NCBI RefSeq assembly: GCF_900113545.1
Contig: NZ_FOPS01000003.1
Span: 1 to 64,000, forward strand
Length of the DNA stretch: 64,000 nucleotides
Reading direction: 5' to 3'
Origin: Neisseria elongata subsp. elongata
GTDB taxonomy: Bacteria; Pseudomonadota; Gammaproteobacteria; Burkholderiales; Neisseriaceae
The position numbers were made by a program, and so were the translations under genes. A model generated the notes under the pieces. That model had not been told where the DNA came from. It did not search any database and worked only from the letters and a program-made list of their open reading frames with translations. This document shows, piece by piece, positions 19,636 through 28,468 of the stretch (positions are counted from its first letter, which is position 1; every line of letters starts with the position of its first letter).

Positions 19636-21114
19636 TTACCTGAGTTCTGCTAATGCTTTTTCTGCGATTTCAAAATCGGAGAAATGGTACTTCACGCCTT
19701 GTACATCCTGATAGTTTTCATGTCCTTTACCGGCAATCAGGATGATGTCGTTTGCCGCGGCGCGTTCGACTGCGTAACGGATGGCGGCGGCACGGTCGGC
19801 TTCGACGCATTCGGGCGCGGGCACGGCAGGCAGGATGTCGTTGATGATGTCTTGCGGATTTTCCAAGCGCGGGTTATCGCTGGTTACGACGACTTTATCC
19901 GCGCCCTGTACGGCTGCGGCACCCATCAGTGGGCGTTTGCCGCGGTCGCGGTTGCCGCCGCAGCCGAATACGCACCACAAAGCCGCACCTTGCGGTTTGA
20001 TTTCCTGCAAAGTAGCGAGTGCTTTTTCCAATGCGTCAGGTGTGTGGGCGTAATCGACAACGACCAAGGGCTTGCCGCTGTTCATGATGCAGTCCATGCG
20101 GCCTGAGGCGGGACGGATTTTTGCCAGCACATCCAATACTTTATCAAGCGGATAGCCGTTGGCACAAAGCAAGGCGATGCAGGCGGCAAGGTTTTGCGCG
20201 TTGAAGCGTCCGAGCAGGCGGGTGCGGCAGCGGCCTTCGCCCCACGGGGTTTGGAATACGGCTTCCATGCCGTCTGAAGAGGCAGTGAAATGAACAATGC
20301 GGATGTCAGCGTGTTCGCTGAAGCCGTAGCCGTAAACGGCCAAATCAGGACAGTCTTTTTTCAGACGACCTGCGAGTTCTGCGCCATATTCGTCATCTAC
20401 GTTGATGACGGCGTGTTTCAAGCCTTGCCAGTAAAACAGGCGCGACTTGATGGCGCCATAGGCTTCCATCGTGCCGTGGTAGTCGAGGTGGTCTCGGGTG
20501 AGGTTGGTAAAAATTGCGCTGCAGAATGGCACGCCGTTGACGCGCGATTGGTCAAGGCCGTGGCTGGAGACTTCCATCGCGGCAGCTGTTGCGCCTTGTT
20601 GACGGAAACGGTAGAGCAAAGTTTGGACATCTACGGGGGCAGGAGTGGTGTGCGTGGTTTCTTCCAATACGCCCCAAAAGCCGTTGCCGACCGTGCCGAT
20701 AATGGCGGTTTTTTCGCCCAACAAATCGGCGGCTTGCGCCAGCCATTGTGTGATGGAGGTTTTGCCGTTGGTGCCGGTTACGCCCCAGACTTTGAGGTCG
20801 TCTGAAACATTGCCGTAAACTTGCGCCGCCAACATGCCGGCACGGTGTTTCAAATCTTTGATGCCTTGATTGGGGACTTTCCATTCGGGATTCCACGCAA
20901 ATTTGCCGTCGTCGTCCCAAAAAACAAAAGCCGCGCCGTTGGCAATGGCTGCGGGGATATAACTGCGGCCGTCTGTATATTCGCCCTGACAGGCAACGAA
21001 AATATCACCTTGTTTGATTTGACGGCTGTCTGAATGCAACAAACGCCCTGCTGCGTTTGCACACAGCAGAGGCGGAAAGTTGGTTTCAGCTAAAGGGGTT
21101 AACTTGCTGAACAT
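19636..21114 (-). CDS. murE: UDP-MurNAc-L-Ala-D-Glu--meso-diaminopimelate ligase
   Basis: Adds meso-DAP to the muropeptide. 492 residues. SRQIKQGDIFVACQGEYTDGRSYI at the N-terminus, ATP loop GVTGTNGKTSITQWLAQ near residue 109, LTRDHLDYHGTMEAYG near 209, and the DAP-recognition motif DNPRLENP near 410 (DNPR is the DAP-type signature) are present. It lies 30 nt downstream of ftsI. Two AGGTCGTCTGAA-type DUS lie inside (20360, 20795). Confidence 0.96.
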   Translation of the reverse strand: MFSKLTPLAETNFPPLLCANAAGRLLHSDSRQIKQGDIFVACQGEYTDGRSYIPAAIANGAAFVFWDDDGKFAWNPEWKVPNQGIKDLKHRAGMLAAQVYGNVSDDLKVWGVTGTNGKTSITQWLAQAADLLGEKTAIIGTVGNGFWGVLEETTHTTPAPVDVQTLLYRFRQQGATAAAMEVSSHGLDQSRVNGVPFCSAIFTNLTRDHLDYHGTMEAYGAIKSRLFYWQGLKHAVINVDDEYGAELAGRLKKDCPDLAVYGYGFSEHADIRIVHFTASSDGMEAVFQTPWGEGRCRTRLLGRFNAQNLAACIALLCANGYPLDKVLDVLAKIRPASGRMDCIMNSGKPLVVVDYAHTPDALEKALATLQEIKPQGAALWCVFGCGGNRDRGKRPLMGAAAVQGADKVVVTSDNPRLENPQDIINDILPAVPAPECVEADRAAAIRYAVERAAANDIILIAGKGHENYQDVQGVKYHFSDFEIAEKALAELR

Positions 21115-21144
21115 AAATTAAAAATTCCTGATTGGCAGTTAGAG

Positions 21145-23142
21145 TTACTTCGCAGCCAGGTCGACGGCTTTGACGGCGTTGGTCGGATGTACGCCCAAGA
21201 TATTCAGTGTACCCGCCATGATGCCTTTAAATGCCGGGCCTGCCACCACGCCGCCGTAATAACCGTTTGCCCGCGGTTCGTCGATGGCTACTGCAACAAT
21301 CACACGCGGATTCTCTGCCGGCGCAAAGCCGATAAAGGTGCCGATGTGTTTGTCTTTGGCATAACGGCCGTTCAGGACTTTTTGCGCAGTACCGGTTTTG
21401 GCGGCAACATTAAAACCTTCCACTGCGCCATTCTGCCCGGTACCGCCTTTTTCCGTTACCGATACCATGATTTGGCGCATGGCTTTGGCTGTTTCCGGCT
21501 TCAGAATCCGTTCGCCGGCAGGTACGCTGTCTTGTTTTTCAAGAGAAACGGGCATCAGCTTGCCATCGGCGGTAAAAATCGTATACGCCCTGGCCAATTG
21601 CAGCAGACTCAGCTGCATGCCGTAACCGAACGACATGGTTGCCTGCTCGAATTTGCCCCATTTCTTCCAATCGCGCAGCGCACCCGTACTCTCGCCGGGG
21701 AAGCGGATGTCGGACTTTTTACCGAATCCGATGCTGCGGTAATAACTGTGCATCTCTTCCGGGCTGTACATCAAAGAGATTTTGCTGGTGCCTACGTTGG
21801 AAGACTTCTGCATGATGCCGCGCACGTCGAGCGACGGATAAAGGTGCGTGTCGCGCACCGGATGGCCGCCTACGTTGTACGGACGGGTATCGAAATGCGA
21901 ACGCGTGCTGATTTTTCCGTCGTCCAATGCTTTGGCAATCGGAAACGGTTTCAAAACCGAACCGAATTCGTACATATCGGTTACGGCACGGTTGCGCCTG
22001 TGATCGCTGTCGGCTTCGGCCGGTTCGTTCGGGTCGTAAGACGGGCCGTTAACCAATGCCAAAATCTCGCCCGTGCGCGCATCCAATACCACCGCACTGC
22101 CGGATTTTGCCTGATGGTGCGCTATTGCTTTGGTCAATTCGTCGTAAGCCAAAGTTTGGATACGCTGGTCGAGTGCCAAAACGATGTCGCTGCCGTTTTC
22201 AGACGGCCTGTTGTTTTCGGAATCGATGTTTTCGACGATTTGGCCTTTATTGTCCCGCAAAACATTGCTTTGGCCGTCTTTGCCGTGCAGTTCTTTTTCA
22301 CGGGATAACTCCAAGCCTTCCTGCCCCTGGCCGTCGATATTGGTAAAGCCGATGATTTGCGCGAACAGGCTGCCCATCGGATAGTGCCGCTGCGGCTCTT
22401 TTTGGAAAGCCAGCCCTTGAATGCCCATATCGGCAATCTGCTTGGCCAATTCGGGTTTCATCTGCCGTTTTAAAAAGACGAAATCAATCTTCTTGCCCAT
22501 ATCCTCTTTCAGGACAGACACACTTTTCTTATCGAGCTTGGACTGGATGGCAGGGTTCAATACATCGGCCAACTGCTGCAACTTCTCATCGGAAGGCAAG
22601 TTTTCCAGTTCAGACGGCTTAACATACAGTTCGTAAGTCCCCGAATCGCCTTTCGCTTTGCCTTTACGGAATTTCAAACCCTCGATTCCCAAAGCCTGGA
22701 CGGCTTGGATGGTATTTTCGTTCAGACGGCGTGCAATAATCGAAACGGTGCTTTTGCGGTCCAAGCGTTCGCGGATGATTTCGGACGGCAAATCGATTAA
22801 ACCCGACAATTCCTCTATCTGTTCGTCGGTCAAATTAGCCTCTGAAGGAATGGCGTACAGCGATTCGGCCGGCGCACTCAGGGCCAGCGTGGCACCGTTT
22901 CGGTCGCTGATAACGCCGCGCGAAGCCGGCAGTTTGAGCGTGCGGACAAAGCGTTTATTGCCCTCTTCGGTCAAAAATTCGTGATTTGAGGTTTGCAGAT
23001 ATAAGCCGCGCCCGATCAATGCCAAAAAACCGATACCGAGCGCACCCAGGACGAAAACAATCCGCCCGTTGCTGGTAACCGGTTTTTTGCCTACAGCTTG
23101 CTTGGGCAACATCTTCGGCTTATATTCGTTTTTAATCAACAT
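21145..23142 (-). CDS. ftsI: Penicillin-binding protein 2 (septal transpeptidase)
   Basis: Class B PBP that crosslinks septal peptidoglycan with FtsW; called penA in Neisseria. 665 residues against about 581 in the gonococcus. Membrane anchor about 26-48, then the pedestal, then the transpeptidase domain with SVLK (Ser395, Lys398), SSN (447-449) and KTGT (582-585). The extra length is in the pedestal: residues about 104-160 and 183-248 look like two copies of one segment (each ends IEGLKFRK or IQGLAFQKE). Relative to the gonococcal sequence recalled from memory, Val396 and Pro401 match the A311V and V316P substitutions. Confidence 0.95.
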   Translation of the reverse strand: MLIKNEYKPKMLPKQAVGKKPVTSNGRIVFVLGALGIGFLALIGRGLYLQTSNHEFLTEEGNKRFVRTLKLPASRGVISDRNGATLALSAPAESLYAIPSEANLTDEQIEELSGLIDLPSEIIRERLDRKSTVSIIARRLNENTIQAVQALGIEGLKFRKGKAKGDSGTYELYVKPSELENLPSDEKLQQLADVLNPAIQSKLDKKSVSVLKEDMGKKIDFVFLKRQMKPELAKQIADMGIQGLAFQKEPQRHYPMGSLFAQIIGFTNIDGQGQEGLELSREKELHGKDGQSNVLRDNKGQIVENIDSENNRPSENGSDIVLALDQRIQTLAYDELTKAIAHHQAKSGSAVVLDARTGEILALVNGPSYDPNEPAEADSDHRRNRAVTDMYEFGSVLKPFPIAKALDDGKISTRSHFDTRPYNVGGHPVRDTHLYPSLDVRGIMQKSSNVGTSKISLMYSPEEMHSYYRSIGFGKKSDIRFPGESTGALRDWKKWGKFEQATMSFGYGMQLSLLQLARAYTIFTADGKLMPVSLEKQDSVPAGERILKPETAKAMRQIMVSVTEKGGTGQNGAVEGFNVAAKTGTAQKVLNGRYAKDKHIGTFIGFAPAENPRVIVAVAIDEPRANGYYGGVVAGPAFKGIMAGTLNILGVHPTNAVKAVDLAAK

Positions 23143-23164
23143 GTAATTACTTCCGACTGCTTTT

Positions 23165-23425
23165 TTATTCTATTTCAATAACTTTGGTATCCGCCGCGCT
23201 CGGCTGTACCAATTTTCCTTTTTCGGCCGCCTTCCGAATCAGCTGGTGATTGGACAACTCGGCCTGTTTTAATTGCAGGCGCGAATACTCCTGCTCCAAT
23301 TCTCTCTGCTGCTTTTCTGCCGCACTCAGTTCCGCATGCCGCTGGCGTGCCAAATTTTGCTGGGTAACCACGGCAAAGCCGGAACCAACCGCCACCGTCA
23401 ACAAAACAATATTAATGTAATTCAT
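23165..23425 (-). CDS. ftsL: Cell division protein FtsL
   Basis: Short bitopic divisome protein of 86 residues: a transmembrane helix at about 3-20 followed by a periplasmic coiled coil (heptads through [24 protein letters not shown]). It forms a complex with FtsB and FtsQ that activates FtsW-PBP2. Identification rests on size, layout and position between rsmH and ftsI. It starts 15 nt after the rsmH stop. Confidence 0.9.
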   Translation of the reverse strand: MNYINIVLLTVAVGSGFAVVTQQNLARQRHAELSAAEKQQRELEQEYSRLQLKQAELSNHQLIRKAAEKGKLVQPSAADTKVIEIE

Positions 23426-23440
23426 TTAAAAATCTGTTTT

Positions 23441-24409
23441 TCAGACGGCCCGGCCGTCCTCCGAAAATATACCTTCAGTCCGCTCTGCAATACGCAACAC
23501 TGCCGAACGCGCACGTGGGTTTGCAGCCACTTCGTCCGCCGAGGCCTTGATTGCCTTGCCTATGCTTTTCAACGGCGGTTGCGGCAAATCGGCCTCGCGC
23601 ACGGCAGCCCATTTCGGTAACGGCGCATGTGTGGAATAGCGTTTGACAAACTGTTTGACAATCCTGTCTTCCAACGAATGGAAGGCGATCACCGCCAATC
23701 TGCCGCCGCTTTTCAGACGGCCTGCCGCCTGAGGCAGAACCGCCGCTATTTCTTCAAGCTCACGGTTGATGAAAATCCGAACGGCTTGAAACGTCCGCGT
23801 CGCCGGGTCTTGGCCGCGCTCGCGAGTACGGACGTTTTGCGCCGCAATCTGCGCCAGCTTGCCGGTTGTATCGATGGGGCTGTCTGCCCGCTGTGCAACA
23901 ATGGCACGCGCAATCTGGCGACTAAACCGCTCTTCACCATAATTTTTGATTACCTCGTGAATTTCATCCTCATCCGCAGACATCAACCATTCGGAGGCGG
24001 ACATCCCCCTCGTTGTGTCCATACGCATATCCAAAGGCGCATCAAAGCGGAAACTGAAACCGCGCGAACCGTCGTCTATTTGCGGCGAGGAAATACCTAA
24101 ATCAAACAAAGCACCGTCGATTTGACCGATACCCAACCCATCTAAGGCCGTCTGAAAAGAGGAAAAACCGTCGTGCACCACGCTGACCCTGCCATCCCGA
24201 GCCGCCAATTCGTGCGCAACGGCAATCGCCTGCGGGTCTTTATCGAAAACGACCAAGCGGCCCTTTTCTCCCAATCTGGACAAAATCAGGCGCGAATGAC
24301 CGCCGCGGCCGAACGTGCCATCCACATATACGCCGTCTGAAACGACATTCAAACCATCCACCGCTTCATGAAGCAGGACGGTAACATGTTGGAATTCCTG
24401 ACTGCTCAT
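23441..24409 (-). CDS. rsmH: 16S rRNA m4C1402 methyltransferase
   Basis: SAM-dependent methyltransferase (MraW) that modifies cytosine 1402 of 16S rRNA in the decoding centre. 322 residues. Diagnostic pieces are [12 protein letters not shown] at the N-terminus, [15 protein letters not shown] (SAM loop) near 28, [14 protein letters not shown] near 98 and [14 protein letters not shown] near 240. The start overlaps the mraZ stop by 4 nt, so translation is coupled. An in-frame DUS lies near 23712. Confidence 0.96.
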   Translation of the reverse strand: MSSQEFQHVTVLLHEAVDGLNVVSDGVYVDGTFGRGGHSRLILSRLGEKGRLVVFDKDPQAIAVAHELAARDGRVSVVHDGFSSFQTALDGLGIGQIDGALFDLGISSPQIDDGSRGFSFRFDAPLDMRMDTTRGMSASEWLMSADEDEIHEVIKNYGEERFSRQIARAIVAQRADSPIDTTGKLAQIAAQNVRTRERGQDPATRTFQAVRIFINRELEEIAAVLPQAAGRLKSGGRLAVIAFHSLEDRIVKQFVKRYSTHAPLPKWAAVREADLPQPPLKSIGKAIKASADEVAANPRARSAVLRIAERTEGIFSEDGRAV

Positions 24410-24861
24410 AGCTGAAATCCGGCCTGGCCCAATTCGGATGCCAATTCTTCGGGATCGATATCCAATGCGGCTTCGTCTTTGAGATGGTATTTCTCCCTAT
24501 CCCATAACTCGAGGCGGTTCATACGGCCGGTGAGGGAAACCTCTTTATCCAGCCGAACCTTACGGCGCAAGCCGGCCGGCAGGAGAATACGGCCTGCCGC
24601 ATCCATTTCCAGAACTTCGGCATTGTTCAACAACAAATCGCGCCAAGCCGACAGCACGGGATTGCCTGCCGCATTGACCGCCATCAGCCTGGCCGCCTCC
24701 TGCTCCCACACACTTTCCGGATACAGCAGCAAACGTTCGCGGTTTTCCAGAGTTGCCACCAAGGCAGGCGTATACCGGCGCAACAACAGATCGCGGAATT
24801 TGGCCGGAACAGCCAAACGCCCCTTACTGTCGATGTTTAAATCATGAATGCCGCCGAACAT
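24406..24861 (-). CDS. mraZ: Transcriptional regulator MraZ
   Basis: AbrB-fold DNA-binding protein (151 residues) that heads and autoregulates the dcw operon. Two MraZ half-domains are visible: [22 protein letters not shown] at the start and [21 protein letters not shown] near 76, each with the DxxGR motif that contacts DNA. Three operator-like repeats lie 38-62 nt upstream of its start codon, in the 5' leader. Confidence 0.95.
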   Translation of the reverse strand: MFGGIHDLNIDSKGRLAVPAKFRDLLLRRYTPALVATLENRERLLLYPESVWEQEAARLMAVNAAGNPVLSAWRDLLLNNAEVLEMDAAGRILLPAGLRRKVRLDKEVSLTGRMNRLELWDREKYHLKDEAALDIDPEELASELGQAGFQL

Positions 24862-24898
24862 AATAAATACGCCTAAACTCCGTTTTCAGGGAAAATTG

Positions 24899-24923
24899 AC
24901 ACACTTTGCACCACTTTCCCCCA
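24899..24923 (-). promoter_or_regulatory. MraZ operator: three direct repeats
   Basis: On the minus strand TGGGG, TGGTG and TGTGT follow one another at exact 10-nt spacing, with GAAAG and CAAAG as spacers. This is the layout of MraZ boxes described in E. coli and other bacteria (TGGG-type pentamers separated by 5 nt). The boxes lie just downstream of the predicted promoter, so bound MraZ would block initiation or clearance. Confidence 0.8.
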
Positions 24924-24934
24924 CATAAGTCGAA

Positions 24935-24963
24935 ACTATAAAAAAAAACCGGCACGCGGTCAA
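24935..24963 (-). promoter_or_regulatory. Promoter of the dcw cluster, with a T-tract in the spacer
   Basis: Minus strand TTGACC (24958-24963), 17-nt spacer, TATAGT (24935-24940). The spacer ends in a run of eight T next to the -10 box. Predicted start about 24928, at the edge of the MraZ boxes. Homopolymer tracts between -35 and -10 are a known phase-variation device in Neisseria, although a run of eight T is short. Confidence 0.75.
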
Positions 24964-25182
24964 ACCGGTTTGCCGGAAAAATAAAAGGAGTAACAGACAC
25001 TTAAAAACCAAAATTCAAGACAAATATGCATATATAGTCTGCTCGAGGCATTACATTACCAGCCTTCTCACTATAAAATACACAGACTTAACTTTACTAA
25101 TCCCGCTCCCTGCATCTTCATAGGCCGTATACTTGCTTACTCAACCATTCCAAATGTCATTTTATTTTTACACAACTTAACT
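24964..25182. other. Divergent intergenic region mraZ / midA-like gene
   Basis: About 220 nt, AT-rich, between the dcw promoter and the plus-strand methyltransferase gene. Near 24950-24979 are palindromic CCGG/CCGGTT elements around the -35 box. On the plus strand TATAAA at 25072-25077 could be a -10 box for the methyltransferase, but I see no good -35. No gene is evident. Confidence 0.5.
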
Positions 25183-26337
25183 ATGAACACCCTTCATTTA
25201 CCCACCCCAAACCCTCAAGCCAAACAGTCCTCCGAAAAACTAGAGCAAATAATCTATAACGAAATCAAAACCTCAGGCGGCTGGCTGCCTTTTTCCCGAT
25301 TCATGGAACTGGCCCTATACACCCCTCGCTACGGCTATTACACCGGCGGCGCACACAAGATAGGTGCAGAAGGCGACTTCGTTACCGCACCCGTCATCAG
25401 CCCACTGTTCGGACAAGCCCTCGCCCGGCAAATCGACTTTCTTCTGCCGCAAACTGCGGGCATTGTTTACGAATTTGGTGCAGGAACGGGAGAATTAGCC
25501 GCCACCCTGCTGAACAGCCTGTCAAACGACAATCTGAAAACATATTGCATCATCGAACTTTCCGCCGAGCTGGCGGAACGGCAACTCGCACACATTAAAC
25601 AAACCGCCCCGAAAGCAGCACACAAAGTCCGCCACCTGTCCGCCCTTCCCGACTCTCTCGACGGCATCATTATCGGCAACGAAGTATTGGATGCCATGCC
25701 ATGCGAACTGGTTCGACGCAGCGAAGGCCGATTCCTGCAAATCGGCGTCGGGATAGAAAATGGAGAGCTTTCCCTCATTCCGCACACCCTGAGCGACACG
25801 TCCCTCATAGATGCCGCACATAGCTATTTTCCCGACACCGAACCCTACACCAGCGAACTTCATCCGGCACAGTATGCCTTTATACGCACATTGGCCGACA
25901 AACTGCAACGCGGTGCCGTCATCATGATTGATTACGGCTTCGACGCTGCCGAGTACTACCATCCGCAACGGCATATGGGTACGTTGATCGGCCACTACCG
26001 CCACCACACCGTCCACGACCCATTCTTCAATATCGGTCTGACCGATCTGACCGCGCACGTCAACTTTACCGACATCGCCCAAGCCGGAACCGATGGCGGC
26101 CTGAATTTGATCGGCTACACCACACAGGCCGATTTCCTACTGAATTTGGGTATCACCAAACTGATTCCGCCCGACATCGCCCACGACTCGCCCGCCTATA
26201 TTCAGACGGCCTCCGCCCTGCACAAACTGCTGATGCCGCACGAAATGGGCGAATTATTCAAAGTCATCGCGTTCGGCAGAAACATAAGCATAGACTGGCA
26301 AGGCTTTGCGCGCGGCGACATCTGCCACAAGCTGTAA
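25183..26337 (+). CDS. MidA/NDUFAF7-like SAM-dependent methyltransferase
   Basis: 384 residues of the family that includes NDUFAF7/MidA, protein arginine methyltransferase-like enzymes. The N-terminal block GGWLPFSRFMELALYTPRYGYYTGG and the SAM-binding loop VYEFGAGTGELAATLL near residue 95 are clear, followed by GNEVLDAMPCELV near 166 and MIDYGFDAAEYYHPQR near 249. The bacterial substrate is not established. It is transcribed divergently from mraZ and followed by two tRNA genes. A DUS fragment lies in the frame near 26203. Confidence 0.85.
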   Translation: MNTLHLPTPNPQAKQSSEKLEQIIYNEIKTSGGWLPFSRFMELALYTPRYGYYTGGAHKIGAEGDFVTAPVISPLFGQALARQIDFLLPQTAGIVYEFGAGTGELAATLLNSLSNDNLKTYCIIELSAELAERQLAHIKQTAPKAAHKVRHLSALPDSLDGIIIGNEVLDAMPCELVRRSEGRFLQIGVGIENGELSLIPHTLSDTSLIDAAHSYFPDTEPYTSELHPAQYAFIRTLADKLQRGAVIMIDYGFDAAEYYHPQRHMGTLIGHYRHHTVHDPFFNIGLTDLTAHVNFTDIAQAGTDGGLNLIGYTTQADFLLNLGITKLIPPDIAHDSPAYIQTASALHKLLMPHEMGELFKVIAFGRNISIDWQGFARGDICHKL

Positions 26338-26434
26338 ATACTTTTTTAACCGTAAAATCATATGGAAAGAAAAAAACTTCGACAGACCTGTTGCCAGTTC
26401 CTGCAAAATCCGTATAATCGCGGCTTCACTTCAC

Positions 26435-26511
26435 GGCGAATTAGCTCAGTCGGTTAGAGCAGAGGAATCATAATCCTTGTGTCCGGGGTTCGAGTCCCTG
26501 ATTCGCCACCA
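26435..26511 (+). tRNA. tRNA-Met(CAT), elongator type
   Basis: 77 nt including an encoded CCA. The acceptor GGCGAAT pairs with ATTCGCC; the D-arm GCTC/GAGC, the anticodon stem GAGGA/TCCTT with loop ATCATAA (anticodon CAT at 26469-26471) and the T-arm with GTTCGAG are all canonical. The initiator hallmarks (mismatched first pair, GGG/CCC in the anticodon stem) are absent. A lysidine-modified tRNA-Ile2 also carries CAT and cannot be fully excluded. Confidence 0.93.
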
Positions 26512-26517
26512 AATTCC

Positions 26518-26593
<76 letters not shown>

Positions 26594-26603
26594 TATTTTC
26601 AGA

Positions 26604-26636
26604 CGGCCTAATCAACTAGATTAGGCCGTTTTGTTT
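26604..26636 (+). terminator. Terminator after the tRNA pair
   Basis: CGGCCTAATC (26604-26613) and GATTAGGCCG (26619-26628) form a 10-bp stem with a 5-nt loop followed by TTTTGTTTT. The left arm overlaps a DUS (TTCAGACGGCCT). Confidence 0.85.
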
Positions 26637-26730
26637 TACCGATACTTTGCACCAACCCGCGTACAACGAATAAACGCATTTTCAAAACCAAGCCCAACCC
26701 ACAACCATCAGGCCGTCTGAAAGAATTTCC

Positions 26731-27567
26731 ATGCGCCCGAACCGCAAACTCCCCCTCCTCTTCGCCCTCCTACTCGGCTGTTCGCTGTTCGGCCTGTCGT
26801 CCTGCGCCCAGCAAGCGTTTTATTATCCCGACCACGCCGACTACGGCACACCTGCCCAAGCCGAATTGCAACATGAAGACATATTCTTTCAAAGCGAAGA
26901 CGGCACCCGCCTGCACGGCTGGTTCATCCCGGCACAAAACGCAGGCGGACTGATACCGGCGCGCGCCACCATCATCCATTTCCACGGCAACGCCCAAAAC
27001 CTTTCCGCCCACAAAGAAGCCGTACAATGGCTGCCTGCGCACGGTTACAACGTATTCCTTTTCGACTATCGGGGCTACGGGCTTTCGGAAGGCCGGCCAA
27101 ATCAGGCCGGACTGTTTGCCGACAGCAATGCCGCCTTAAATTATGTCCGCAGCCGCCCGGATGTGGACAAAAACCGCCTGTTCGTCTTCGGCCAAAGCTT
27201 GGGCGGCACCAATGCGATTGCGGCAGTTGGTGCAGGCAACCAGGCCGGCATACGCGCCGTCGCCATAGAATCGACCTTCTCATCCTACTCCGATATTGCC
27301 AACGACAAATTCAGCGGCAGCGGCCTGCTGGTTCGCAACACTTACAGCTCCCGCCGCTTCATCGGCCGAATCAGCCCGGTTCCCCTGCTGCTGATTCACG
27401 GAACCGCCGACCAAGTGATTCCGGACAAACACTCCCAAACACTGTTCGACTTGGCCGGCGAACCGAAACAGCTGGTACTCATCCCAAACGGAACACACCT
27501 CGGTCTGCAAGGCAAATCGGGATACGAACAACTGCTGTTAAATTTCTTCAACCGACACAGCGAATAA
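26731..27567 (+). CDS. Alpha/beta-hydrolase lipoprotein
   Basis: 278 residues. The signal peptide ends in the lipobox LSSC (Cys about residue 25), so the protein should be lipid-anchored. The hydrolase fold has the oxyanion/DYRGYG segment FDYRGYGLSEG near 109, the nucleophile elbow GQSLGG near 153, the acid in HGTADQVI near 225 and the catalytic His in NGTHLGL near 255. It resembles the Bem46/ABHD13-like group; the substrate is unknown. It is convergent with the comM fragment and separated from it by a DUS hairpin. Confidence 0.85.
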   Translation: MRPNRKLPLLFALLLGCSLFGLSSCAQQAFYYPDHADYGTPAQAELQHEDIFFQSEDGTRLHGWFIPAQNAGGLIPARATIIHFHGNAQNLSAHKEAVQWLPAHGYNVFLFDYRGYGLSEGRPNQAGLFADSNAALNYVRSRPDVDKNRLFVFGQSLGGTNAIAAVGAGNQAGIRAVAIESTFSSYSDIANDKFSGSGLLVRNTYSSRRFIGRISPVPLLLIHGTADQVIPDKHSQTLFDLAGEPKQLVLIPNGTHLGLQGKSGYEQLLLNFFNRHSE

Positions 27568-27571
27568 TTTT

Positions 27572-27604
27572 GAGGCCGTCTGAAAATCAGTTTCAGACGG
27601 CCTC
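27572..27604. terminator. Bidirectional DUS hairpin terminator
   Basis: GAGGCCGTCTGAAA and its complement TTTCAGACGGCCTC form a 14-bp stem with a 5-nt loop between the convergent hydrolase gene and comM. Confidence 0.85.
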
Positions 27605-27609
27605 TTTCG

Positions 27610-28259
27610 TCAAAACGCCCGCCTAAATGCCACCGCCCGATAAACATGGGCAGGCAGTACGGTTTCATCGCCGGCCAAATCGGCAAGCGTACGCGCAACG
27701 CGCAAAATACGGTGGAAACTGCGCGCGGAAAGCGACAGCTTTTCCAGCATACCCGCCAACACCGCCTTCGCTTCCGGGCTGATTAAATCAGGCTTGTCCA
27801 AATCCGTCGGCAGCAATTTGCTGTTGGGCTTCCCCTGCCTCGCCTGCTGTCTGTCCCGCGCCTGCAACACCCTCCGCAAAACATCGGCACTGCTCTCGCC
27901 GGGCTTCATATCTGACAGTTCGGCAGCCGACAACACGGGTATTTCCACAATCAAATCAATCCTATCCAGCAAAGGTCCGGAAATTTTCCCGCGATACCGC
28001 GAAATGCTGTCGGGCGTACAACGGCAGGGCTTGGTCGGGTGGCCGAGATAGCCGCACGGACAGGGGTTCATCGCCGCCACCAATTGAAATTCGGCCGGAA
28101 ACACCGCCTGCCGCGCCGCACGCGAAATATGGATTTCCCCCGTTTCCAAAGGTTCGCGCAACGCCTCCAACACCTTGCGGTCAAACTCCGGCAACTCATC
28201 GAGAAACAAAATTCCCTTGTGGGCCAATGAAATCTCACCAGGCCGAAGATTATTGCTGT
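27610..28259 (-). pseudogene. comM: comM, 3' half (interrupted)
   Basis: C-terminal half of ComM, a hexameric AAA+ (Mg-chelatase-like) helicase that drives branch migration during natural transformation. It reads NNLRPGEISLAHKGILFLDELPEF (Walker B region) through AMNPCPCGYLGH (zinc-binding Cys motif) to RVARTLADLAGDETVL and the stop. It is separated from the 5' half by the 32-kb element. Joining 61354-60497 to 28254-27610 gives a 1,503-nt frame (500 codons plus stop) reading VGGGNSNNLRPGE across the join. As it stands this half has no start and the protein is presumably lost. Confidence 0.95.
28255..28259 (+). repeat. Target-site duplication, left copy
   Basis: GCTGT directly precedes the element's first base; the same five bases follow the last base at 60497-60501. 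Five-base duplications are characteristic of Tn7-like transposition. On the comM coding strand the target is ACAGC. Confidence 0.95.
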
Positions 28260-28425
28260 TGTGATATTCAGAATAACCTGACACAAAACTCTGCTAAAAC
28301 CCTAATCTCTTCGTAAAATATTCAGAATAATGTGACACAAAAATTCAGAAATAGATGAAACACGGTCTTTTTATACCAGAAATAAGTAAAACACAGTAAA
28401 TCACATCAGAAATAAATAAAACACT
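28260..28425 (+). repeat. Left (tnsA-side) end: five TnsB-site-like repeats
   Basis: Five direct copies of a roughly 22-bp motif of the form ATTCAGAAATARRTGAAACA. Copies start at 28266 (ATTCAGAATAACCTGACACA), 28320, 28343, 28375 and 28404. The outer two are the closest to each other; the inner three have drifted to CAGAAATAARTAAAACAC. Multiple transposase-binding sites at each end are typical of Tn7 elements. Confidence 0.85.
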
Positions 28426-28427
28426 CT

Positions 28428-28433
28428 TATAAT
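28428..28433 (+). promoter_or_regulatory. Possible -10 box for the tns operon
   Basis: TATAAT lies 36 nt upstream of the tnsA start and 2-3 nt past the innermost TnsB-like repeat. The place where a -35 box should be is inside that repeat, so bound TnsB would occlude the promoter; autorepression is inferred. The ribosome site AAGGGTG precedes the ATG at 28469. Confidence 0.5.
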
Positions 28434-28468
28434 CTTATTTCAAGTAGTTATTTTATAAGGGTGTTTTT

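Noticed and set aside
26435-26511. Initiator tRNA-fMet
   Set aside because: The anticodon stem lacks the three G-C pairs and the first acceptor pair is matched, so it is an elongator-type CAT tRNA.
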